From Dactylorhiza incarnata (lineage: Eukaryota > Streptophyta > Magnoliopsida > Asparagales > Orchidaceae), in assembly GCA_033032865.1 (NCBI GenBank), contig JAWHQI010000065.1, positions 3,596,001 to 3,660,000 on the forward strand: 64,000 bases of DNA. The letters run 5' to 3'. Within the stretch, counting starts at the first letter, position 1. Every line of letters begins with the position of its first letter. Both the position numbers and the translations under genes were made by a program. This document shows positions 43,611 to 55,045 of the stretch, piece after piece. The notes under the pieces were generated by a model. It had not been told where the DNA came from and did not search any database. It saw only the letters and a program-made list of their open reading frames with translations.

Positions 43611-44807
43611 ATGGAAGCAAGAGGTCTTGGGATTGAGATGCTCAACTCGACTAACTTCAAGAAGTGGAAGTCATGTATGCAGAGTTATCTTCTGGGCGAG
43701 GACCTCTGGGAGGTGGTCGGAGGAGATAGTACAGAGGAGGTTGTCCCAGTTGGGGACAATGGTCATGAGGTGAGGAACTGGAGGAGGACTAATGCGAAAG
43801 TAGAGTTCACTCTGAAGAGGGCAATATCACCTGACCTGTTCGATCACATCTTGGGATGTGGATCAGCTGCGGAGATCTGGAGAGCCCTGGATGGGCTGTT
43901 TAACAAGAAGAATGTGGCGAGCCTACAGTTTCTGGAAAATGAGCTAGCTAGGTCGGCTCAGGGTGATCTTTCTATCTCTACGTTCTTCCTGAAGATGAAG
44001 AACCTGTGCACTGAGATTTCAGCACTGGATCCTGATGAGCCAATTTCTGAGGCGAAGATGAAGAGGCACATCATCCGTGGCTTGCGGAAGGAGTATGTGG
44101 CCTTTGTGACGTCGGTGCAGGGTTGGGCAAATCATCCGTCTCTGCTGGATCTGGAGAATCTGCTTGCGTCACAGGAGAGTCTGGCAAGGCAGATGGCGGG
44201 GGTGTCAGTGTTTGGGGGAGATGGCGAGGTTCTCTTCACAGGGAAGAAGAAGAAATGGGATAAGAAGAAGAAGACCGTTGGAGGCTATGGGCCTTCAACT
44301 TCTGGACAGCAGGAGAGGGGCTACGCTCCCAAGGCTTAAGGGAAGAAGAAGGGAGATGGACCCAAGTGCTTCAGGTGCGGGAAGCTTGGTCACATCAGGA
44401 AGGATTGCCGGGTGAATCTTCAGCCAGGGCATGCTGCTGCAGGGAAGGAGGAAGCTGAGGCCAGGCAGAATGATGGGGGATGGGAAGGAGCCTTCTCGGC
44501 TTTTGTCGGAGCTGCGACTCCTATCAACTATCAGGAGGACTGGATCGTGGACTCGGGGTGTGGTCATCACCTCACCGGGGACGAGTCGAAGCTTACTTCA
44601 GCGCAACCTTACTCAGGTAATGATGCCATCATAACTGCTGATAATACTGTGCATAATGTCGAGAAGGTGGGGGTTGTTTCCTTGGGCAGTGATAGAGGGC
44701 CACTAACATTGAAGAGTGTCTATCATGTGCCCGGAATGAGGAAAAACCTCTTCTCCATGACCAACGCTATTGACGCTGGGTATCACGTTCTGTTCGGTCC
44801 AACATAA
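43611..44807 (+). pseudogene. Copia B gag and protease
   Basis: Gag begins MEARGLGIEMLNSTNFKKW and contains YLLGEDLWEVVGG, IWRALDGLFNKKN and DEPISEAKMKRHIIRGL. An in-frame TAA (44337-44339) precedes the zinc knuckle CFRCGKLGHIRKDC (about 44368-44409). The protease core WIVDSGCGHHLTGD and YHVPGMRKNLFS follow, then another in-frame TAA at 44805-44807. The frame is otherwise continuous from 43611 through the integrase. Confidence 0.9.
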
Positions 44808-45962
44808 GTGAAGTTTTTAAGAAATGTTGAGGCGGTGAAGGCCGAGGTCGTTCATGTCAGAAGGAGGGAAAAAGACTTGTTCGTTTTATCAACAAGTTCT
44901 TATGTTAACAAGAGGAGGACGAATGATAGTGCCGTTATATGGCATGAGAGGTTGGGGCATGTAGGGATGGACAAGCTGAAGGCTATGGCGGTGAAAGGTC
45001 TGGTCAAGGGCCTGCCTAATCTATCTTCCTACGGTGACGGTCACATTTGCGCGGGATGTCAGTTCGGCAAGTCTCATCGACTGCCGTTTGATAAGTCGCT
45101 GACAAGGAATAGTGAGCCATTGGAGTGCATCCACGGTGACTTGATGGGACCGACTGCTACCCCAAGCCTTGGAGGCAGCATGTATATGCTGGTGCTGATC
45201 GATGATTACACCAGATATGTCTGGGTTTATTTCTTGAAGGAGAAGGCGGAAGCATTTGCCAAGTTTGTGGAGTTCAAGGAGATTGTGGAGGGTCGGCTAA
45301 GTCTGCGGGTTAAGAAGCTGAGAACTGACAACGGAGGGGAGTTCACCTCTGGTGAGTTCTCTAGTTTTTGCAGGAAGGCGGGCATCCAGAGGGAGATTAC
45401 TTGTGCGCATACTCCACAGCAAAACAGAGTTGCAGAGCGGAAGATCCGTCATCTGACGGAGACCTGCAAGTGTTGGCTGCATGCCAAGAGTATCCCAAAG
45501 TCCTTCTGGGCGGAGGGAATGTCTTGTGCTGCCTATGTCATCAACAGAATGCCTCTCAGTCCCATCAACATGTTGACCCCACATGAGATGATGTTCAAAG
45601 AAAAGCCAAGTGTGACACACCTTCGGGTGTTTGGTTCCACCTGCTATGTGCACGTTCCAGATGCGTTTCGGATGAAGCTAGATGCGAAAGCAAGGAAGCT
45701 GGTCTTCGTGGGATATGATGATCAGAAGAAGGGCTGGAAGTGCATGGACCCGGAGACTCAGAGATTTGTTGTATCTCGTGACATCCTGTTTGACGAGGTG
45801 ACGTCTTACAAGGGAATTTCTGGTGTTGAATTACCAGAAAGCAGGGTGGAGGAGCAGGAGAGAGCTCTGGAAAATCTTCAGGTGGAGCTGCCTTTGTCAC
45901 CAGGTGGTCCATCCATTTCTAGTTCCGTGACGGAGGCTTCTGGATCAGGAAGCAGGGGGAGC
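44808..45962 (+). pseudogene. Copia B integrase, cut by the Sirevirus
   Basis: Pre-integrase IWHERLGHVGMDKL and CAGCQFGKSHRLPF are followed by the core with its acidic residues at ECIHGDLMGP, LRTDNGGEF and RVAERKIRHL. The conserved tail HLRVFGSTCYVHVP and KLVFVGYDDQKKGWKCMDP comes next, then an acidic/Ser-rich linker. The frame is open to the GATGC target at 45963-45967 and resumes at 56402. Confidence 0.92.
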
Positions 45963-45967
45963 GATGC

Positions 45968-47313
45968 TGAAAGTGCACAGTTAACCTCAATAGAATTCTC
46001 TAGAGGGGGGGGGGGGGGGGGGGTGAATAGAGATTAAAAATATTTTGTGCAAAGTTAATATATATATATGTATGATCACAGATTAGAGCTTCCCACACAC
46101 CAACAAGAATTAAACAAATGAAGTAAATGCAAGAAAAGAAATCACAGCACAACACAAGAAAATATAGTGGTTCCCAAAACTTTGGGTAGTCCACTCTTCT
46201 ACCCCCTTGGTAGGAATTCACTATCTTGCACTGAGTCTTTTGATAAGGAGACTCTTAGAACCACCCTGAGTCTTTTGACAAGAAGACTCTTAGAACCACC
46301 CTGAGTCTTTTGACAAGGAGACTCTTAGAACCACCCTGAGTCTTTTGACAAGGAGACTCTTAGAACCAGTACACTGAATTTTTTGAAGAGAGATTCTAAA
46401 AACTCTTTTACAATATTTAAGTAAGAATAAGAAAGAAGAAAGAAATAAGAACAAGAATGAATCTTCTTCCTAGCAAGAAGATTGGAAGCACAAGAAGTGA
46501 ATTAAATCTTTCTTCTATAGAGAGAAGAAGATTTGTAGTTTTTCTCTCTTTGTGAGAGCTATCAGAACTTGCAGCAGAATGACTTCAGAAGCAGGAGAAG
46601 AAAAAGTGCTTGAATATTGCTGCAGGACAATTTCTCAATTTTCTCTCTATACTTGGGACCTCTTCCTCTTTTTCAAATGTAAAAATGGTGCATCACTTGT
46701 TCTCCTTTTTCTGCCGACCTCCTCTTTATTTATAGCTCTGTTGATTCAAAATAATACTATAGGAGGATAATCAATTAGCAGTCAGAAAAATAGAAAGATG
46801 AAAATGTTTCCATAATATTTATTTCTGTAGAAGGAAAGAACTAATTCTGATTTCAAATAATGTCCAAATAAGTTTAATCAAATTAGCCAAGAATCAGATA
46901 TAAGGAAAGAATGATTCAGAACGGCTATAAAATATTGACATTTATTTCATACAAATCAGATCTACTGAAAGAACGAAAGAGATCTGGCGCATATTTAAAT
47001 CTGTCATATAAATCGACATGCGTCGATTACCACTCGACGTAAACGTCGAGTTCTTCTTGGCTGGACGTCGAGAGGAGAATAAGGAAGGTGCGTCGACTTC
47101 TCCATATGCGTCGACTATAAATCAGAGTAGCGTCGACAACACATACGTCGAAATCTTCCTAAAGTTACTTCGACTCAATCTGAAGGAAACGTCGACTTCA
47201 TTTCGACGTTGCGTCGAATAGTATTCGACGCATATTTACTTAACCTTGTTTTTCTTTCTTAGAATTCATATTCAACTTATTTCTAGGGGTTAAGAGAAAT
47301 CATTTCCCCAACA
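45968..47313 (-). repeat. 3' LTR of the Sirevirus
   Basis: 1,346 bp. Minus-strand TATA box at 46727-46734. A tandem hairpin block lies at 46176-46395, the CGTCGA cluster at 47015-47235, and a 19-G run (19 C in element sense) at 46003-46023 against six in the 5' LTR. Confidence 0.95.
46176..46395 (-). repeat. Tandem hairpin block, 3' LTR of the Sirevirus
   Basis: Four 35-bp units (starting 46231, 46266, 46301, 46336), each with stem GAGTC/GACTC and a TCCTT(A/G)TCAAAA loop in element sense (one unit TTCTTGTCAAAA). They are preceded in element sense by a GAAT/ATTC stem with loop CTCTCTTCAAAAA, and followed by CTACC/GGTAG and CCCAAA/TTTGGG hairpins. Confidence 0.85.
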
Positions 47314-47474
47314 ATCTCCCCCTATTTGTCTTAACCCTACTTAGAGAGAAATTGTATTAGCATAAAATCAATCCAGCACAACATTTGTATAGAAAAGAAA
47401 TATGTCAAATAATCAGAAGAGAAAGTGGAATAAGAAAGCATATGACAAGTATTTGTCTTTCACAAAAGTTTAAA

Positions 47475-48897
47475 TTAGAAACTTCTTTTTGTACATAAAG
47501 TTAACAAAAGCAGAATAACGTTTCCTAGATAAGTTTTCAATAGCATCAAGAATGTAGCCCCTGACTCTATCAGGTCGTTCCTGGACATTCTGATGATTGT
47601 ATGCAGTTTTTCCAATAGTTTATCACCATCAGGGATTGTGTCATTTATGGAGTAGCCTTTGCTGATGATGATTGCTGCTTTTTCATCAATCATCTCAATT
47701 GTAATGTTTTGAACTTTCTTTTCAGTAGGCTTGATCTCAGGTGGTCCCTTGTTATCAACCTTGGGCCTATATATTGTTCTCTTTTCTGATTGCTGCTTCT
47801 CTGGAATGTCAGCCATTTTCCCTTTCCCTTTCCAGGGTGAGGCATGCCACTTGTCTAATTTTATAGGTCTGTTGGGCTTCTTGTAGGGAATGTAAGTATC
47901 TTCTGTACACCCTACACCCTTCTTGTCTTTTTGACCTTTATCTAGGATGATCCCTGCCCGAGGGTTTTTCTTTTGATAAGCTTCAATATCAAACAATTTC
48001 TTTGGAATTCTGATAGAAGATTCAACAAGAATTTGTTCTTTAGTCATTCCCTTGTTGATCTTTTCCATCCAGGCAATCCTTTTATCTTCCACTTCTTTTC
48101 TAGCTGCTTCATATTCATTCAATTCTCTTTCTCTTATCTCTTCATGCCTCTTTTCAATGTCAGGGTCATGGTACTCCTTCACAGGGCTGTTAAGAGTGAT
48201 AATAGGCATCTTTTCAAATCTTCTTATTTGCTCACATGCTTTTCTATACTTCCTTTCTTTTGCATACTCTCTCCTTTCTTCTTTGGAGAAGTTTTGCCAG
48301 TAGGGAATGGCTTCTCTTTTCCTTTTCATCTGTCCTTCTGAACTTTGCCTAGGTAGGATTTGTTTGGGGAAGCTTGCCACTTGTGGAGGTAGATGTAGCA
48401 GAGGAGGTAGAGAAGAAGGTTGAAGTGGAGGTAGAGGTAGAGGTGGAGATGAAGGAGAGTGAGTTTTCTCTTTGGGTGGAGAGGGAACAATATCAAGAAG
48501 AGGAGTCTGTTCTGCAATAGAAGGCAGAATGACTTCAGGTAGAATGATCTCTGCTGAGGGATGATTGTCTCCTCCAAGCTCTTTTGTAGGGATGTCCTCA
48601 AGTAGAGGTGTCTTCAACTTGATGTAACTGGCAGAGAAGCCAGGGGAGTGATGTTGAAGTTCCTCCTCACATAATGGTGCATCAATCCATATCTGTCCAT
48701 TCCAATCATCAGAGGTGACTGCTTCTTCCTCCCCCTGGATTTCTAGGTTTTTTACTACAGGAATCTCCCCCTGGTTATATAGGTTATCAATTCTGAATTC
48801 TGAATCTATAGCATGCTCCCCTTCAGTGTTGTAAGAGGAGGATTCACCACATTGTTTGATGAAGATGTAGTCAGAGTGATTTGAGAGGAGTGGAGCC
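47475..48897 (-). CDS. Sirevirus extra ORF downstream of pol
   Basis: The frame is open for about 474 codons from just after a TAG at 48898 to the stop at 47475, but has no clear ATG at its start. Parts in order: an acidic stretch, a Pro-rich segment (PPLPLPPLQPSSLPPLLHLP), a highly charged probable coiled coil (FSKEERREYAKERKYRKACE, EEIRERELNEYEAARKEVED), a Lys-rich middle and a hydrophobic end (LLKTYLGNVILLLLTLC). Position between pol and the 3' LTR is where Sireviruses such as SIRE1 carry an 'env-like' ORF. Pro-rich, coiled-coil and hydrophobic parts are compatible with that, but I see no direct sequence match and call no envelope function. Confidence 0.55.
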
Positions 48898-48976
48898 TAT
48901 AATGGAATTGGAGTAATAGTTAGAGAGAATACTTAGAGTTGGATAGAAGAGAGTTAAACCTGAGCTTTTAGTGAGA

Positions 48977-49255
48977 TCAAAGACCTGGCAAGAGGGGTTT
49001 CTGGAGCAACTCTCCCCCTGGTTTATCTTTCAGGAAGGATGTAAACCTTTGTGGCGACAGAGGTTCCTCTCGAAGAAGAGGATGAAGCTCAGGAAGAGAG
49101 GCAGATAGGGTGGCCAATTTGGCTTCACAGGAGGTGATCATATTGGCATATTCATTGGAGAAGTTGGTTAGACGTGTCTTGAAGTCGTTGAAAAGATTTT
49201 CCAGAGCATCGTTCATCGCATTGATAAGGGCAGTTTGAACAGGAGTAGGCAACAT
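48977..49255 (-). CDS. Short Sirevirus ORF after pol, possible first exon of the extra ORF
   Basis: An ATG at 49253-49255 starts MLPTPVQTALINAMNDALEN, then FNDFKTRLTNFSNEYANMI, a heptad-like helical stretch, and ends PLLPGL-stop. CAG|GTCTTT lies at the stop and TTATAG ends near 48898, so an 87-bp intron joining it to the next ORF is imaginable. The phases do not agree by one base, however. Unknown function. Confidence 0.35.
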   Translation of the reverse strand: MLPTPVQTALINAMNDALENLFNDFKTRLTNFSNEYANMITSCEAKLATLSASLPELHPLLREEPLSPQRFTSFLKDKPGGELLQKPLLPGL

Positions 49256-49429
49256 TGATGCAGAAAGAGAGAGAGGTAGAAGACAAAGTTTTGACGGGTT
49301 CAGAAAGGTATATGTTATGAAATAAGAAGCTTTATTTAAAGAAGGTGAAACGTCGAGAAAGGAAGCAGAAATCAAGGTAATCCAATCGTCAAAAGAGGAA
49401 GTAAGGATTTGATTCTAATTTTAACTGGA

Positions 49430-49625
49430 AGTCGACGTTGCGTCGAATGGATGTCGACGTTTGCGTGGAGATTGGCCGACCTGGTGTTTTATCGACGTGA
49501 TCATAGTCTTGCGTCGATATGAATTCGACGGTACGTCGATAAAGGATCGACGTAGCATTGTCTGACGGAAATCGATGTCAGCGTCGAGTTTGTCTCGACG
49601 GAGCGTCGACATGTATTCGACGTAT
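49430..49625 (-). repeat. CGTCGA motif cluster between pol and the extra ORFs
   Basis: About 14 CGTCGA/TCGACG words in 190 bp, many as inverted pairs (for example CGTCGAGTTTGTCTCGACG). Confidence 0.85.
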
Positions 49626-49681
49626 CTTCAAGAAATTTTCTTAGATTGTCTGATTTCATTAGAGTTCCCTAACAATGGGGT

Positions 49682-52600
49682 TTACAAGCTTCCATCAGGC
49701 ATTCCTAATGTGTTTATGAAATAGTTATGCTTAGTTTCATCTAAAGGTTTTGTGAAGATGTCTGCTCTTTGATTGTCTGTGGGAATATATTCTAAGGTTA
49801 TTTTACCCTTCTCAACATTGTCTCTAAGGAAGTGATGTCTGATCTCTATATGTTTGGTCCTACTATGAAGGACTGGGTTGGATGCTATGGATATAGCACT
49901 AGAGCTATCACAATAGATCTTAGAGTTATGTATTTCCAATTTGTAGTCAAGAAGCTGATTTTGCATCCACAGGATTTGTGAACAACAGCTCCCAGCAGCT
50001 ATGTATTCAGCTTCAGCTGTTGAGGTTGAGACTGAGGTTTGTTTCTTACTAAACCATGAGATCAATCTGTCACCTAGGAATTGGAAGGTACCATATGTGC
50101 TTTTTCTATCAACCCTACATCCAGCATAATCTGCATCTGAGAAACCTATTAATTCAAAGTTGGTTTCTGCTGAGTACCATAACCCTAGTTCAGGGGTTCC
50201 CTTTAGGTATCTAAGAATCCTTTTTACAGAGGTGAGATGGGATTCCTTTGGGTCAACCTGAAATCTAGCACATATGCAAGTGGCAAACATGATATCAGGT
50301 CTGCTAGCTGTAAGAAATATAAGGGATCCTATGATGGCCCTATAAGTCTTTTGATCTACTGATTTTCCTTTATCATCTTTTTCTATAATGGCATTGGTTG
50401 CCATGGGTGTTTTCATGGTAGATGCTGATTCCATACCAAACTTTTTGATTAGCTCTTTAGTATATTTTGATTGTGAGATAAAGATTCCTTCACTACTTTG
50501 TTTTACTTGTAGCCCTAGGAAGTATGAGAGTTCTCCCATACTACTCATTTCAAATTTAGATTGCATTAGATTAGCAAATCTTTTACACAGTTTAGGATGA
50601 GTTGAGCTAAAGATAATGTCATCTACATATATTTGAAAAAGGAGGAGTTGGTTTTTATGGGTTCTAGTAAACAGTGTCTTGTCTACTTTTCCTCTTTCAA
50701 AGGAATTTTCTAGAAGAAAATTTGAGAGAGTTTCATACCAAGCTCTAGGTGCTTGCTTAAGACCATATAGAGCTTTGTTAAGTCTATAAACAAAGTTAGG
50801 AGAAGAGGGATTAACAAAACCTGGTGGTTGCTCCACATATACTTCTTCTTGAAGATCACCATTTAGAAAAGCACTCTTGACATCCATTTGGTAGACTTTC
50901 ATCTTCATGAAGGCTGCATAGGCAAGAAAGAGCCTGATTGCCTCTAATCTGGCTACTGGAGCAAAGGTCTGGTTGTAGTCTATCCCTTCTTCTTGTCTAT
51001 ATCCTTGTGCTACAAGTCTTGCCTTGTTCCTCACAATTACTCCAGTGGAATCTAGTTTGTTCATGTATACCCATTTTGTACCAATTACAGGGTAGTTTCT
51101 TGGTCTTTCAACTAGGTTCCATACTTTGTTTCTCTCAAATTGGCCTAGTTCTTCTTGCATGGCCATAATCCAGTGAGGATCACAATTTGCTTCCTCAAAC
51201 TTCTTTGGTTCAACTTGTGAGAGGAAGCATTGGAGCATCATCCCATTAGAGACTTGGTGTCTTGTTCTTACTCCTGTATTGGGGTCTCCAATTACTTGAG
51301 TTAGTGGATGATCTTTCAAATTGATCCCTGTTATGCTTGAATTTGTCAGCTGTTCTTCTTCTTCATTCTCAATGAGAGCATTGTTCAATTGTTCTTCCTG
51401 AACCATGCTCTCTTGTGGAAATGGGTCTTGAATGCTCTTTTCTGAGGTTTCTTGTTCAGACTCCTCACTTGGTTCCTCTAACTGATTTTCCTTTCCATTA
51501 TCTGTATTCTCTAGAGCTAGTTGCTCAAGCTGGGTTTCTATGCTGTTGTTTTCTTGTGGAAAAGAACTGGTGGGAGTCTCCTCCCCCTTAAGCAGCATGT
51601 TAGTTTCATCAAATACAATATGCATGGATTCTTCAATTTTAAGAGTTCTTCTATTGTAGCACCTATAGGCTTTACTAGATGATGAGTATCCTAGAAATAT
51701 TCCATCATCAGACTTCTTGTCAAATTTGGCAAGGTGATCTTTCCCATTATTTAGAATAAAGCAAGCACATCCAAAATTTTTAAAATATTTAACAGTGGGT
51801 GTTTTATTTTTCAGGAGCTCATATGGAGTCTTTGATTTAGTTTTGTGTATGAGGCTTCTATTTAGAACATAGTTTGCAGTGTTGACTGCTTCAGCCCAAA
51901 AGGTTTTTGGTAATCCTGATTCTGCAAGCAGGGTCCTTCCTGATTCTATTAAGGCTCTATTCTTCCTCTCAGCAACTCCATTTTGTTGAGGAGTTCTAGG
52001 TGCTGAGAAGCTTTGTTTAATACCTTTTTCCTCACAGAAACTACAAATCAGCTGATTCTCAAATTCAGTCCCATGATCACTTCTTATAATTGAAACATTG
52101 GAGTTGAACTCAGATTGAATTTGTTTTATGAATTTTGAGAGAATTTTATGGGTTTCAGATTTAACCCTTAGAAAGAATACCCAGCTAAACCTAGAATAAT
52201 CATCAACAATAACCAAGGTATAGGATTTTCCACCTAAGCTCTGAGTGGATATGGGACCAAAGAGATCCATGTGTAGTAAGTATAGGGCCCTGGGAGAGTC
52301 ATCCTTACCAATGGGTTTGAAAGATGATTTGGTCTGTTTTCCCAGTTGGCAAGGTCTGCATGGAGAGTCCTTAGAGTACCTACCCTTTGGTAAAACTCTG
52401 ACTAGGTTATTCATTGCTAGTTTACTAATGGTTTTGTAGTTTAGATGACCTAGTATCCTATGCCATAGTTCATTTTTATCTATGATATTGTTGAATAAGC
52501 AAACTTCTGTGGGTGAAGAGCTAAAGTCCACTACATATACTTTTCCTTTTCTAGTTCCATTTAGTACTGTAGCACCAGTCTTGATATCAATAATATGGCA

Positions 52601-52885
52601 GAATAGTGTGGTGAATTTTACCTCATACCTACCATTTTCACATATCTGACTTATACTTATCAGATTGTGCTTTAGTCCTTTGACTACTGCCACATTCTTG
52701 AAGGTGACTTTCCCTTCTTTGAAATCTCCAAAGCCCTTGGTTTGGCCACAGCTAGAATCTCCAAAGGTTACTGATGGTCCAAGTCTATCCTCAAAGTTGA
52801 TTAATAGGTTTTTGCATCCTGTCATGTGCATGGAGCATCCACTGTCCAAGTACCACACCATCCTGGAGATGTGATACATCTGCAC
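49682..52885 (-). CDS. Sirevirus pol: protease, integrase, RT, RNase H
   Basis: An uninterrupted frame of about 1,067 codons. Protease [12 protein letters not shown]; pre-integrase [17 protein letters not shown] and [14 protein letters not shown]; integrase catalytic acids in [20 protein letters not shown] and [18 protein letters not shown] with [51 protein letters not shown] and the YVDDIIF active site; RNase H with [29 protein letters not shown] and [15 protein letters not shown]. All expected motifs are intact. The link to the upstream gag frame is broken by a shift near 52895-52903, so a single fused polyprotein would not be made. It is possibly still an active set of enzymes. Confidence 0.95.
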   Translation of the reverse strand: MQMYHISRMVWYLDSGCSMHMTGCKNLLINFEDRLGPSVTFGDSSCGQTKGFGDFKEGKVTFKNVAVVKGLKHNLISISQICENGRYEVKFTTLFCHIIDIKTGATVLNGTRKGKVYVVDFSSSPTEVCLFNNIIDKNELWHRILGHLNYKTISKLAMNNLVRVLPKGRYSKDSPCRPCQLGKQTKSSFKPIGKDDSPRALYLLHMDLFGPISTQSLGGKSYTLVIVDDYSRFSWVFFLRVKSETHKILSKFIKQIQSEFNSNVSIIRSDHGTEFENQLICSFCEEKGIKQSFSAPRTPQQNGVAERKNRALIESGRTLLAESGLPKTFWAEAVNTANYVLNRSLIHKTKSKTPYELLKNKTPTVKYFKNFGCACFILNNGKDHLAKFDKKSDDGIFLGYSSSSKAYRCYNRRTLKIEESMHIVFDETNMLLKGEETPTSSFPQENNSIETQLEQLALENTDNGKENQLEEPSEESEQETSEKSIQDPFPQESMVQEEQLNNALIENEEEEQLTNSSITGINLKDHPLTQVIGDPNTGVRTRHQVSNGMMLQCFLSQVEPKKFEEANCDPHWIMAMQEELGQFERNKVWNLVERPRNYPVIGTKWVYMNKLDSTGVIVRNKARLVAQGYRQEEGIDYNQTFAPVARLEAIRLFLAYAAFMKMKVYQMDVKSAFLNGDLQEEVYVEQPPGFVNPSSPNFVYRLNKALYGLKQAPRAWYETLSNFLLENSFERGKVDKTLFTRTHKNQLLLFQIYVDDIIFSSTHPKLCKRFANLMQSKFEMSSMGELSYFLGLQVKQSSEGIFISQSKYTKELIKKFGMESASTMKTPMATNAIIEKDDKGKSVDQKTYRAIIGSLIFLTASRPDIMFATCICARFQVDPKESHLTSVKRILRYLKGTPELGLWYSAETNFELIGFSDADYAGCRVDRKSTYGTFQFLGDRLISWFSKKQTSVSTSTAEAEYIAAGSCCSQILWMQNQLLDYKLEIHNSKIYCDSSSAISIASNPVLHSRTKHIEIRHHFLRDNVEKGKITLEYIPTDNQRADIFTKPLDETKHNYFINTLGMPDGSL

Positions 52886-52893
52886 ATAGACTT

Positions 52894-54935
52894 TTAAACA
52901 TTAGTTTGGACCCTGCTGAGCTGGGGTCCCTTCCTCTCATTAGTAAAAGATTTAATAAAAGAATAAGTGGGTTTTTCAGGGTATCCTTCCTTCTTATGGG
53001 GTACTGGCTTATCATACCAATCTTCTTGGATGATATCACAGAAATAATGTTCATAATAGAAGGACATGGATTGAGAGACCTGTTTGGAAACAGAAAATTT
53101 TCTGTCTGAATTATTGCATCGATAGGGATTCGACGTAGACTTATGGTTGCGTCGATATGACTTCAACGTAGGTTTCTGGTTGCGTCGATATGGAGTCGAC
53201 GCTTTCTTCATTTTGAGTCAACTTTCAGTCGAAGCATGAGAGAGGTTGCGTTGAGTAGAAGTCGACGCATTTTGGTATAAGCGTCGATTAGTACTCGACG
53301 CACGTTGGTAAGAATTCGATGCATCTTCAAATTTTTTCTGAGGATATTTTCCTAAGATTCCTTTATCTGTAATGGGATTAGGTTTATTAAAAACAGTGGT
53401 TATTTCAGGACATTCTTGTAATCTTTCTCCTGTTAGATAATTCTCCCTAGTGAAGTGAATTGGATGTTTCCAGACAGATTTGCTGGAAGTTTGAGGTTTA
53501 GATGCTTCATTAGTATTCTGATTTAGCTGTCTAAATCTATTAGTGAGATTCTCAGAAATGTTTTTGAGCTTCTGACCTTTCCCATTTAGAGAGTCTTCAA
53601 AGACTTTAGCCTTTGCAAGCTCCTTTCTTAGTGTTAGATTTTCTGAATAGATTTTGTCTAATTCCTCTTCTGAGAGTTCTAGATTGAGCTTATAATTTTT
53701 ATGATGTGCATTTTCCTGTTTGAGATTTTTTAATTCAGTTCTTAATTCTTTTACTTCTTTTTCAGATTTGATTAGATCTAAACAGAATTCTTTGAAACTT
53801 TGTTTGAAATCAGTAGAAGAGAAATCTATATTATCAAGTATATTTACCATAGATGTATCATCAGGCTTCTTAGTGGCCATCAGACAGGTTTCCTCTTGCT
53901 GATCATCATCTGATGAGGTACTTTCTTCAGATTTTGAATCACTCCAAGATTGAGCAATGAATCCTTTTCTTTCTTCTTCTTCTTCTTCTTTAGATCTGTT
54001 CTTTTTAGATCCTTCTTATTGTTGATCTCTTTAGGACAATCAGGTGCAATGTGTGCAGGTTTCCTGCAAGAGTAGCATATAATTTCTTTAGTAGGTGTTT
54101 TATTATACCTAGTTTTTGAATCTCTTTCTCTGGATCCTTCTGTTTTGATCCACTTCTTGAACCTTCTGGCCAGTAGACTGATCAGCTCCTCATCACTTGT
54201 AGAGGGTACTCCTTCAACAGCCTTCAAAGCAATACTCTTTTCTTTTGGGAGTGGAGAAGCCTTTTCTTTTTCTTCTTTCTCAGCCCTTGTTTTCAACAGT
54301 TGTTCATAGGATTTTAATTTACCCAATAGGACATCTGTTGAGATTTCTTTTTGACTTCTGGAGTCTTTGATTGGCCAGATTCTTGAATCCCAAGAGCTAG
54401 GGAAGCAAGTCAGCAATTTGTCATTTATCTCAGTAAGAGATATGTCCTTCTCAAGTGTTCTCAATTCATTGACTATGAGGCTGAATCTTGAATACATGTC
54501 AGCAACACTTTCACTCTCTTTCTTTTGGAAGTTTTCATATTGGGAGATGAGTAGTGCCTTTCTGTCCTTTTTCTCATCAGCACTTCCCTCAACCATTTTA
54601 GTGAGAGCTTCCCATACTTCCTTAGCTGACTCACACTCATCAATCTTTTGGAAGATTTCATCTGAGAGAGTTGAAACTAGGATATTCATAGCCTTGGCAT
54701 CATATGCTTGGGCTTTCTTTTCCTCTTCTGTCCATTCAGCCTTTGGAGCGGGTGTTTCAGTTGCTTTTCCACTTGAATCCTTTTTGAATGGCTTGGGGGG
54801 ACCTGTCATGACAATATTAAATAATTCATCATCAATAGAGTTTAAATAGATTCTAATTCTTGTTTTCCAAAGTGCAAACTTTTCAAGATTGCAAATTGGT
54901 GGTCTGGTGGAAGCATAATCTTTGATTTGTGCCAT
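52894..54935 (-). pseudogene. Sirevirus gag, with one frameshift and one stop
   Basis: MAQIKDYASTRPPICN opens gag; FALWKTRIRIYLNSID, KEVWEALTKMVEGS and YSRFSLIVNELRTLEK are gag-core motifs, and CYSCRKPAHIAPDC is the zinc knuckle. In a (GAA)n tract near 53960-53990 the frame slips. The conserved tail FIAQSWSDSKSEESTSSDDD continues in another frame into 53880-53219. An in-frame TGA at 53218-53220 lies just before LKMKKASTPYRRN, which then runs open to 52894. The CGTCGA motifs at 53110-53310 fall inside this part of gag and encode a repeated RR(N)-rich peptide. If the slip is real rather than an assembly error, gag is not complete. Confidence 0.88.
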
Positions 54936-55045
54936 GTGAAAATTGATTGTTAGAAAAGTATATATATATATATATATAAATAAGAGGTAGGATCTTTTTG
55001 ATCAAGGAGTTAATCTTTTTAGATCAACATACCTCTGATACCAAT

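Noticed and set aside
47475..48617. Calling the extra Sirevirus ORF an envelope protein
   Set aside because: No signal peptide or envelope motif is visible; only its position and general composition fit.
48897..48983. An 87-bp intron joining the two Sirevirus ORFs after pol
   Set aside because: Borders look right (GT...AG) but the reading phases differ by one base, so I do not annotate it.
49256..49375. Upstream extension of the short Sirevirus ORF to 49375
   Set aside because: It needs a non-ATG start; the first ATG is at 49255.
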